Part shown: positions 21,800-31,009 of the stretch, one piece after another
Numbering within the stretch: the first letter of the stretch is position 1
How the letters are laid out: every line of letters starts with the position of its first letter
Assembly (NCBI GenBank): GCA_963422465.1
Contig: OY730170.1
Coordinates: 4,874,379 to 4,938,378 of the forward strand
From: Lichina pygmaea
Taxonomy: Eukaryota > Ascomycota > Lichinomycetes > Lichinales > Lichinaceae
DNA length: 64,000 bases
Direction: 5' to 3'
Notes under the pieces: generated by a model
What the model was told of the DNA's origin: nothing
The model's input: the letters and a program-made list of their open reading frames with translations, nothing else
Databases searched by the model: none
Position numbers and translations under genes: made by a program

Positions 21800-23299
21800 A
21801 TGAGTACCTCAGGAGTAACCAACCCCAACTTCCCAGATGGAAAGATTAGCGTCGCCAAGCCAGACCTGTTCTACAGTGAAAGAAACAAGGTCAACAACTG
21901 GCTCATGCAACTCCAAGTCTACTTTCAATTCCAACCAGAGACGAAGCTGCCTAAGGAAAAGTGGCCCCTCTTTGCAACCACTTACATGAGAGGCAATGCT
22001 TATCAATGGATCAAACCCTACATCAACAAACATCTCTCAGGAAACAGAGACCACGACAGCACAACAGAATGGATGACAAAATGGACGTGATTCAAGGATG
22101 AGATCAAAAGGATCCTTGGACCATCTAGCAAAGATAAAGTGGCTATACAAATAATCCAGCACATCAAACAACAACGCTCAGCCGCAGAGTACACCACGCA
22201 GTTCAAACAATACTCAGTACTGACTGACTGGGATGACAACACCCTGATGGTCATGTACCGACATGGACTCAAGGAAAACATGAAGGATGAAATCACCTTC
22301 GACAGACGAGCAGTCGACACACTGGACAAACTCATCGCACAAGCAATCAACATTGATGACAAACTATTCAAGTGAGCGATGGAGAAACACCACGACAGAG
22401 GATACAGCCGCCCCGCATGGCATGTGAGCAACCACTACAAGCCGCCTAACAAGGCACCGCCACATGATCCATATGGCTATGCACCCATGGAACTGGATGC
22501 AGTCCACCACAAGGGAAGGTTCACGAAGGGAAGGAACAACAAAAAAAGGAAAGCACTGAAGTGCTATGCCTGTGGCAAGCTAGGCCACATGGTGAAAGAC
22601 TGTCGTTCAAAGAACAAGGTGCACTGACAGCAACTTAATACACTCGACAGAGACTGGAATGTCATCAAGCCAGAGGACCCACCAGGAGAGGCTCAGCTAT
22701 CCCTTGAACAATGGGACAACTACGATCAGACATTGGAAGCAGCCCACCAACTGGCAACATCAGGAGGCAAGGACCTACCAGAACTGACAGGTCAGGACAA
22801 GGGACAGGAGCCCTTAACCACCTCTGATGGGGACTGAGACAAACCCGTGTCTATCAAAGAAGAAATACCACAAGGAAGCTATGCTTACAGCATGGACCCA
22901 CAAAATCTACAGCACGGCGAACTACAGTGGAGGTTTTGCACAAAGCACTACTACACCTACCACAAACAACTACGAAGGTACGGAGGACATTCACCCTACC
23001 ACACCACCTGCCATAAGCATTGGGTCAATTGCAAGAAGGATGCGTGTGAGATCCACCTTTGGGACAAACGCCAACACACTGCATTCCCCGGGCACACACA
23101 TGATTGGCACAAACACCTCATGTTCCTACAGCAAGGCAACAACCACAACTGCTATGTCAACAATTGGCAGTACTGCCTCAAGCCTGGATGTGACAAGCAT
23201 CAGCAAGACAAATTCATGAACAGATTCCTCAGGACTGATGGGAATGGCTGGACCCATTGCCCAGTCAGTGGAAAGACACTTCAATCAGGAAAAGACTGA
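21800..23299 (+). pseudogene. gag of gypsy B2 with Cys/His-rich C-terminal extension
   Basis: 500 codons, starting MSTSGVTNPNFPDGK. TGA codons at 22088, 22373, 22625 and 22835. Capsid-like region about residues 20-190, zinc knuckle CYACGKLGHMVKDC at about residues 254-267. The last 150 residues hold a regular set of Cys, His and Trp: CX6CX4CX2HL, KR, FPG, then CX4WX2CX4CX2H. Family A gag has the same spacing, so this is probably a second zinc-binding domain. The 22373 TGA falls at the same place in all four B copies. Confidence 0.88.
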
Positions 23300-23337
23300 A
23301 CTCCCTTGTCAAGGGGTGACATCGGGAGCTCAACAAC

Positions 23338-26300
23338 ATGACCCCTAGCAACACAAAGCACCTGCGATTGCCTGTGTCACTACACGCCAACACACCAGTA
23401 TGGACATACGCACTTGTTGACTCTGGAGCCAGTGGAAACTACATTTCAAGACAACTTTACAACACCCTCAGCACTGGAAGGAGACGCAAGCAGCAGCCCT
23501 ATCAGCTCACGATGGCAAATGGACAGACAGAGCTAGTCTGCCATGAGACGCAGCCAATGGAAATGGTTACCAGACACCATGCTGAAAGGATCCACCTTGA
23601 TATTGTCAAGTTGGCCACTCAGGATATCTATTTGGGGATGCCTTGGCTAAAGAAGCACAACCCAGTTGTTAACTGGAAGACAGGAGTACTCATGTTTAGG
23701 AACTGCACTAACAACACAGCTCAGACCTGTTACCAGCCGCAGAAGGCGTGGACAGATGAGGGAAGGAGTCCTCAGTGGAACCTCACTGACAGAAAGGACA
23801 ACTCTCAAGAGAAGAGGTCCACCTTGACAGGCACACCCCGGAACCAGGTGGCCAAACAGTCAGAGATGAAGAGAGAGGAAGTTGTTAACCCTCTGGAGAT
23901 CCCTGAAGAGTACCGACCTGGGTATGATAACCTCTTTCAGGAAGAGACAACAACAGCAGTGTTGCCTAAGCACCAAACTTGGGATTATGAGATCAAGTTG
24001 CAACCAGGGACAGAGCCAGGATTTGGACCAATTTACCAGTTATCAGAGAAAGAGCTCCAAGTACTTCACGAGTACCTGGAGGAAAACCTGAAAAAGAGTT
24101 TCATTCAAGAATCTCAATCACCAGCAGGATACCCGATACTATTTGCACCAAAGAAAGACGGAAGTCTTCGACTTTGTGTGGATTACAGGAAACTCAACAA
24201 CATTACCATCAAGAATTGATATCCGCTGCCAAATGCGAACAAATTGTGAGACAGGATCAGCCAAGCTACAATCTTTACCAAGCTGGACTTGAAAGGAGCA
24301 TACAACCTGATACGCATGAAAAAAGGAGAAGAATGGAAGACAGTCTTCAGAACCTGATACAGACACTACAAGTATCTGGTTATGCCATTCAGACTCACAA
24401 ACGCACCAGCAACATGTCAAGCATTGATCAACAACATCATCAGAGCACACCTGGACCAAACAGCTATCGTCTACCTGGACGACATTCTTGTCTACTCAAG
24501 CACGCAACAAGAACATACCAAACATGTGAAGGATGTTCTACGATGCCTACAAGAGGCAGGGCTCAAGCTCAACCTGAAGAAATGCGAGTTCAACAAACCG
24601 GAAGTTGAATTCCTCGGATACATCATAGGGATCAAAGGGATCAAGATTGACCCTGAGAAAATCAAAGTGATTCAGCAATGGCCAACACTGACATCAGTTA
24701 AGGAAGTACAAGCCTTCCTAGGATTTGCCAACTTCAACTGACAGTTTATCAAGAACTACTCACAGATGGCAACACCACTGACAGAACTCACGAAGAAGGA
24801 CATGGAGTACCGGTGGACGGAGAGACAACAAAAAGCATTCCAACAGCTCAAGGACACTTGCACCAAGGAACCAGTTCTCCTCAACTTCAAGACAGGCCAA
24901 CCGACGTGAATCAAGACAGACACTTCAGATCAGGCAGTGGGAGCATGTCTATGCCAACAGGCAGACAGCAAGTGGCACCCAGTTGCCTACTACTCACGAA
25001 AAATAACACAAGTGGAACAAAACTATGATATCCACGATAAAGAGCTACTGGCAGTCATCAACACACTTGAACACTGGAGAGTGTACGCGGAAAGCAGTTC
25101 TGAACTCACTATTCTCACAGACCACAAGAATCTGACAACGTTCACGACAACCAAGAAGCTGAACAGACAGCAAGTCAGATAGGCTGAACTCCTAGGGCAA
25201 CACAAGTTCAAGATCTTGTACACCCCTGGATGAGACAATAGGAGAGCAGACGCACTAAGCTGACAAAAAGACCACATGGAAGATGATGAACGCCAAGGAA
25301 CAATCTTACAGCAGGACCAGCAAGGAAACCTGGTGCCTCAACCACAGATCAACAAGCTCACGGCAGAAGACACTGAAGAACTAATAAGGAACTACTATGA
25401 TAACCCAGCACACGGTCACCCAGGAATCTCCAAGACCACAGACCTTATCCAATGGGCAGGGAACAATGTCATTAACCTCCGACAACATGTCACAAACTAC
25501 ATCAGCAAGTGTCTACTATGCCAGAAAAACAAACATGGAAGACATAAGCCATACGGAGAAGGACACCCGAACACAATACCGAAAGGCCTGTGGGAAGACG
25601 TGTCAATGGACTTCATCACAAAGCTACCCAAGTCCAAAGACCCAGTCACAGGAATCACCTACGACTTGATTATAGTGATAGTGGACAGATTCACAAAATA
25701 TCTAATAGTGGTACCATTCAAGGAAACCCACACAGCAGAACAGTTGGGACACCTCTTACTGGACAGATTGGTCAGAGACCACGGAGTTCTGATCATGATC
25801 ATTACAGACAGAGATAAACTCTTCACATCCAACTACTGGAAGACAATCAGTGCAGCCATGGGAACAAAACCCAAAATGTCTACAGCCTATCATCCACAAA
25901 CCAACAGCCAGACAGAGTGAGTGAACCAAGTCCTGGAGACTTACTTACAGCATTACATCAACAAGACCCACAGCAATTGGGCACAGTTATTACCAGTGGC
26001 ACAGCTGGCAATCAACCAGCACAGATCAGACTCAACAAAGGAATCACTATTTTTTGCCAATTTTGGACAACATGTGAACATCAGGATGCCAAGCAGAGCT
26101 TCACCAAACGTGGAGAAAGCACTCCAACACGACAAGCTCCTACGACAAACGCACACGATGATGAGGCACTACCTTCAAGAGACCTCAGAAAGAATGCAAC
26201 ATCAAATGGACAAGAAATCGAAAATGGCACCTCAGCTAAAGAAGGGGGATAAAGTCTACCTCCTCACAAGAAATTGGAAAATGAAGAAACCAAGAACAAA

Positions 26301-26577
26301 GAAACTGGACCATGTCAAGGTCGGACTATTTTCAGTCAAAGAAAAAGCTGGACCAGTCAATGTCAGACTGCGACTACCGAGAGACGCTCGGGAAACATTT
26401 CATTACCAACCAGAGGAAGAACAGGAATTCAAGGCTGAACAGATCCTGAAGAGAAAAGGTCAGCGATACCTTGTCAAGTGGAAAGACTACCCAGACTCGG
26501 AAAATACCTGGGAGCCACTCAGGAACCTCGCAAACTGCCAGCTCCTCCTGCAGCAGTTCTGGCAGGAGCAGGACTGA
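23338..26577 (+). pseudogene. pol of gypsy B2 (protease to chromodomain), broken
   Basis: The -1 frame relative to gag. Protease [11 protein letters not shown] (about 23416), [12 protein letters not shown] (about 24175) and YLDDILVYS (about 24472, catalytic pair intact), RNase H with NYDIHDKELLAVIN, integrase with CLLCQKNKHG (about 25512), MDFITKLPKS and HPQTNSQTE, then chromodomain FKAEQILKRKGQRYLVKWKD (26428-26500). Stops at 24217, 24247, 24355, 24739, 24907, 25180, 25231, 25261 and 25918. The reading frame is otherwise unbroken. No standard slippery heptamer was found at the gag end, so the way pol is expressed is unclear. Confidence 0.92.
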
Positions 26578-27019
26578 ACAGCTCGGCCTGCAGTGTGGAC
26601 ACATCAATGACTGTCGCTGACAAGTCTTCACCATCCACCTCCATTTCAGCAACAAGGCACTGGAGCTTCTTCTTTGCTCAACCCTCAGCACCCTCAAGAA
26701 CCTTTCACTTTCAGGACACACGAGCCTGCAGCTTGGCAAGCTGCTTGACAAGAGCATCCCGCTTGGCCTCATCAACAGCCAAATCCTCGCGAAGGTTATC
26801 CTGAGTCATGTTCAGCGACTCCCAAGAAAGTGACACACAGGACTTTCCCTGACGAGTGCACTCAGCGCACTTCAACTTATCGTTGTTGTCAGACATTCGG
26901 AAGCAGGGCTTGTGGTTCAAAACACAGAAGTCACACAGAGCAAGCGACACAAAGTTATGATCACAGATCTGGGCTGCCAGTTGGTTTCAGTAAGCAGAGG
27001 CACGTGATTTTGCAGACAT
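26519..27019 (-). pseudogene. antisense Zn2Cys6-like/coiled-coil protein of gypsy B2
   Basis: 167 codons from ATG at 27019 (MSAKSRASAY) to a TGA at 26519-26521, overlapping the end of the chromodomain. Six cysteines spaced CX2CX6CX11CX2CX6C (CDFCVLNHKPC, CAECTRQGKSC), then a Leu-rich coiled-coil-like stretch (DEAKRDALVKQLAKLQARVS). Four stops: codon 11 (26987-26989), 26711-26713, 26705-26707 and 26678-26680. Two of these can be read through in B1, whose copy keeps Trp or Gln there. It starts 45 bp from the 3' LTR. Same place, size and layout as in family A. Confidence 0.75.
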
Positions 27020-27063
27020 ACTCAAGAATTCATCAGGATGATGAATGAAGGAGAGGAGGGTAG

Positions 27064-27662
27064 TGTTACGACCCAGGGATAGGAGCCACTCATTTATAGG
27101 CAATCAGGCTGTGGGCCAGGCAAGAGGACACTATGGAAGTCAAGTGACCAACCAACAAGAGGTCACGTGACTGTCGAGACACACACAGGAGTCTCGACGC
27201 ATGATGCATGAAGTATCAAGACAATCTCACCAGTCTTGACGCATGATGCATGAAGCATCAAGACAATCTCACCAGTCTTGACGCATGATGCATGAAGCAT
27301 CGAGACAATCTCACCAGTCTTGACACAGGGTGCATAACATGGTGGGACTGTCAAGACAATCTCACCTGTCTTGACATCAAGACTGTTGAGACAATCTTGA
27401 TCGTCTTGACAGGCCAGCACTATATAGTCTGGTGATAGTTCCCTTATGGAACAATCATCTTCAACTCATGTTGTGATCCAGACAACTAGATCTACTTCAA
27501 TACAATCCTTTGTACAAAGCCATTGATCAGGTGTCACCACCACCATGTTCCACCAAACCCCTTCGCGCTCCTTGACACTCCTCTCCTGCGAGAACCAACC
27601 CGCCTTCCACCTCTCGCCCTAATCCTATACTCGGATAGGACAGTACGGTACAGACCGCAACA
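27064..27662 (+). repeat. 3' LTR of gypsy B2
   Basis: 599 bp, matching 21185-21781 with scattered transitions. It is preceded by a purine tract and followed by CCCTG and LINE L3. Confidence 0.94.
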
Positions 27663-27667
27663 CCCTG

Positions 27668-29760
27668 ATCTTCCTCTGGTCCCTGATCTGGAGACTCAAG
27701 AAGGACTAGCCAAAAGCTTTGAGGAGAAGACAAAATCTTTCTCAGCTCAATTCTTTCCAGAAGCATGTGTTCCAGAACCAAGTACAGAAAGTCACCAGAG
27801 TACCCCAGAGATCCAGCTTTCTCAGGAGGTTACCACTGAAGAAGTGGAGCAAATTCTGAACAAGAAGAAACCTTTTACAGCAGGAGGAAAAGACAAGCTG
27901 CCAAATGGATTTCTGAAAGCTCTGGGTCCCAAGTTCTGCCAAGCTATAGCTGTTCTCACATCAACATGCTGGAGACTGGAATACTTTCCAGAGAAATTCA
28001 AGAATGCAAAAACAGTCTGTCTAAGAAAACCTGGCAAGGGAATCTATAACCAAGCTAAAGCCTGGCGCCCTATAGCTCTGCTAAACACAACTGGCAAGCT
28101 GATGGAAGCTATTACAGCAGCCAGACTAAGCAAGGTAGCAGAAGAGGCTAAACTCTTGCCAGAAATCCAGATGGGGTTCAGGAAAGGCAGATCAACTGAA
28201 TCAGCACTTTTCCTTCTAACTTCCCAAGTGGAAAAAGTCTGGAAAGAAGGCATGGTTGCATCTCTACTTTCTCTGGACATCTCAGGAGTATATGACAGAG
28301 TTCTTCCAGAGATTCTTCAAAAGATTCTGGAGAGAAAAGGAATCCCTCTCTGGCTAACTTCTTGGATCTTCTCTTTCTGTACCAGACGTACCACCACCCT
28401 AGTTTTTGATAACTCTGAGTCCTCTTCTATTCCTATTCACTGTGGAGTTCCCCAAGGTTCCCCTTTGTCTCCTATTCTTTTTCTATTCTATATTTCTGAA
28501 CTTCATGAGACTGTACATTCTCCTACTACTGGTGTTTCTGCTCTGGGATTTGCAGATGATACAAATCTGCTTGCATTTGGACACTCTCTTAAAAGCAACC
28601 TTCTGAAGTTGAAGAATACACATCTTAAATGTCTATCTTGGGCTGCAAGACATGGAATAGTCTTCTCTCCTGAGAAATATAAAATACTTCATTTTTCCAG
28701 AAGAAGATCAGACAATCTGCAGCTCAAGCTTAGACTTGGGAATGTGATTCTAAAACCAAAAGAAGAAGTGTGAGTATTGGGAGTGTACCTGGATGCCAAA
28801 CTCCACTGGCACAAACACCAGAGAATTATTCTTCAAAAAGCACAAAAAGCACTATCTTCTCTTTCTAGAACCTCTTACTCCACCTGGGGCTTTCCAGTTC
28901 TCACAGCACACCTTGTGTACACTGCAATACTCAGATCTGTACTGAGCTATGCAGTGGGAATTTGGTTCAACCCACTCAGAAAATCCTCTAATATTTCCTC
29001 TCTTATCATATTCCAAAACAAATGTCTGAGACTTATTGGGGGTGCTTTCAAAGCCACTCCTTCTTTTCTATTAGAGAGTGAGCTTTTTCTTTTACCTCTA
29101 GATCTCTATTTTAAATTTCGCACAGCTTGTTTTCTATCTTCTATCCAAACCTCCTCTCTGAAAGACTTTCTTGACAGTATCTTTTCTACTATTTCTTCCT
29201 ATGCTTCTTCACTGAGGAAATCTTTAAAGAAATGCTCAACTATCTCTCCTAATTGGAAGTTCACTTGGTTAAGTCAAATAACTACTAACCAGGCTAGTTC
29301 AAAGAAAGAACTACAAATACTCTTTACTAAAGAGTGGGAAAACCAATGGGAGGAGAAGAAAAGAAAAGGCTATGCTGGATGGCAGGTGTTTTGCCAAAAA
29401 CCTCACTACAACAACCTAAAGCTCTACAAAGAGCTACAGAAAGCTGAGGCAAGTCTACTACTGCAAACCAGAACTGGGAGAATTGGTCTAGCAAGTTTTC
29501 TTTTCAGAGCTGGAGTCCCTGACTTTCCTACCCCCCTATGCATGTGTGGTCAAGCAGAAAAGACAGTAAAGCATATCACCTCTTCATGCTCTCTCTACTC
29601 AAGTCAAAGACAACATGCTCTCTTTAACCCCCAAGATTTCACTACTATTATTTCAAACCCAGAGCTTCTACAGAAGTTTCTGTACTGGTTTATGTCTTTG
29701 AAAAGACTAAACCAATTTAATCTGGCTTTCAAACTTCACTATTCACACTCCAACATCTAG
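27668..29760 (+). pseudogene. LINE L3 ORF2 (RT part), one stop
   Basis: About 697 codons from the RT N-terminus to the natural end (TAG 29758-29760), open except for TGA at 28771-28773. RT: WRPIALLNTTGKLMEA, GFRKGRSTESAL, SLDISGVYDRV, CGVPQGSPLSPILF and FADDTNLLAFG (about 28550). C-terminal finger CMCGQAEKTVKHITSSC (about 29537). The TGA occurs in a stretch reading EEV-stop-VLGVYLD, where LINE RTs usually have Arg. The minus-strand copy L4 has the identical TGA. The endonuclease and ORF1 are missing by 5' truncation. Confidence 0.88.
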
Positions 29761-29947
29761 AAGCTTTTCCTACCAGACACTACAAGATTTCCTTTTGCTA
29801 CACTTTCTAGTCACCTCCCTGTCTTCAGTTTTTATTCCTTTAAAGGTTTTCTGAAGAAGTTCACTATTAGCTGGAAGATCTGCATGGCTGTAAAGCTACA
29901 AACAGTGTAAGAATCAAATCAAAAAAAATCAAAAATCTGCCTCCATC

Positions 29948-30320
29948 TCAGCAACAAGGTATTAGAGCTTCTTCTTCACTTGACTCTCAGCCCCTTCAAG
30001 AACCTTCCACTTCCAGGATACACAAGCCTGCAGCTTGGTAAGCTGCTTAACAAGAGTATTCTGCTTGGCTTCATCAGCAGCCAGATCATCACAAAGGTTA
30101 TCCCAGGTCATGTTCAGTGACTCCCAAGAAAGTGACACAGAGCTTCCCACAACAAGTGTATTCAGCGCACTTCAATTTATCATTGTTGTCAGACATTCAG
30201 AAACAGGGCTTGTGGTTCAAAGCACAGAAGTCACACAGAGTAAGTGACAGGAAGTTGTGATCACAAATCTGGACTGCCAGTTGCTTTCAGTAAAACAGAG
30301 GTATTTGATTTTGCAGACGT
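29948..30320 (-). pseudogene. antisense Zn2Cys6-like ORF of gypsy B1, decayed
   Basis: Counterpart of 26519-27019. The start has become ACG, there is a one-base insertion near 30290, and the cluster reads LTLCDFCALNHKPC, a stop, then CAEYTCCGKLC, so one Cys is lost to Tyr. The coiled-coil part (KVLEGAESQVKKKL) stays open. The end of the gene is on the other side of the L3 insertion, near 21000. Confidence 0.65.
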
Positions 30321-30364
30321 ACTCAAGAATTCATGAAGATGATAAATAAAAGGGAGGAAGGTAG

Positions 30365-30919
30365 TGTTATGATCCCTGGAAAGAGAAGCCACTTATTTAT
30401 AGGCATCAGGTCTTGGGCCAGGCAAGAGACCACTGTGGAGTCAAGTGACCAACCAACAGGGAGTCACATGACTGTCAAGACAAACACAGGTGGCTTGACA
30501 TAGCATGCATGAAGCATCAAGATAATCTCACCAGTCTTGATGCAGAATACATGAAGTGTCAAGATAATCTCACCTGTCTTGACACAGTGTGCATGACATG
30601 GTGGGACTATCAAGATAATCTCACCAGTCTCAACATCAAGACTGTCAAGACAATCTTGATTGTCTTGACAGACCAGCACTATATAGTCAGGTGATAGTTC
30701 CCTTATGGAATAATTGTCTTCAACTTATGTTGTGATCCAGACAACTAGATCTACTTCAATACAATCTTGTACAAAGCCACTGGTCAGGTGTCACCACCAC
30801 TACATTCCACCAAACTCCTTCACACTCCTTGACACTCCTTTTCTGCAAGAACCAACCTGCCTTCCACATCTTGCCCTAATCCTATACTTGGATAGGACAG
30901 TACAGTACAGACTGCAACA
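30365..30919 (+). repeat. 3' LTR of gypsy B1
   Basis: 555 bp, TGTTATGATCC...CTGCAACA, followed by CAGTG (30920-30924) and the rest of the L5 tail. Same U3 repeat type as its 5' copy. Confidence 0.92.
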
Positions 30920-31009
30920 CAGTGTAAGAATCAAATAAAATAAAATAACAACATCCAGTGACAAATTAACAATCTCCTGTATCCTTGTTGCAAATTTGCA
31001 TGTGTATAT

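Larger units (their letters stand above)
21185..27662 (+). mobile_element. Ty3/gypsy element B2, complete structure
   Basis: 6478 bp, LTRs 597 and 599 bp (TGTTACGACC...CAACA), target duplication CCCTG at 21180-21184 and 27663-27667, inside LINE L3. Order: LTR, gag, protease, RT, RNase H, integrase, chromodomain, antisense Zn2Cys6-like ORF, purine tract (GGAGAGGAGGGTAG), LTR. About 60 bp around the HPNFHISMI motif before the chromodomain are deleted in frame. Roughly fourteen nonsense codons interrupt gag and pol. Confidence 0.96.
21123..29934 (+). mobile_element. LINE copy L3, 5'-truncated, split by gypsy B2
   Basis: Starts within ORF2 (SSSKFWKLAKWGKSKANK at 21123-21184), is interrupted by gypsy B2 (21185-27662), and continues 27668-29934 to a tail GTGTAAGAATCAAATCAAAA. 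The 13 bp target duplication ATCTGCCTCCATC flanks it, typical of target-primed insertion with 5' truncation. Inside B1. Confidence 0.95.
15644..30919 (+). mobile_element. Ty3/gypsy element B1, old and heavily mutated, split by LINE L3
   Basis: LTRs at 15644-16198 and 30365-30919, target duplication CAGTG at 15639-15643 and 30920-30924. The interior runs 16199-21122 and resumes at 29935. Between lies LINE L3, which carries a 13 bp duplication ATCTGCCTCCATC (21110-21122 and 29935-29947) and itself contains gypsy B2. B1 has the most decay of the B copies: its first base pair TG is now TA, its gag ATG is now ATA, and stops occur throughout. Confidence 0.95.

Noticed and set aside
28771-28773. Nuclear code change with TGA read as an amino acid
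   Set aside because: TGA-rich frames occur only in transposons with other decay, the host-type gene has no internal TGA, and CGA-to-TGA mutation explains the sites.
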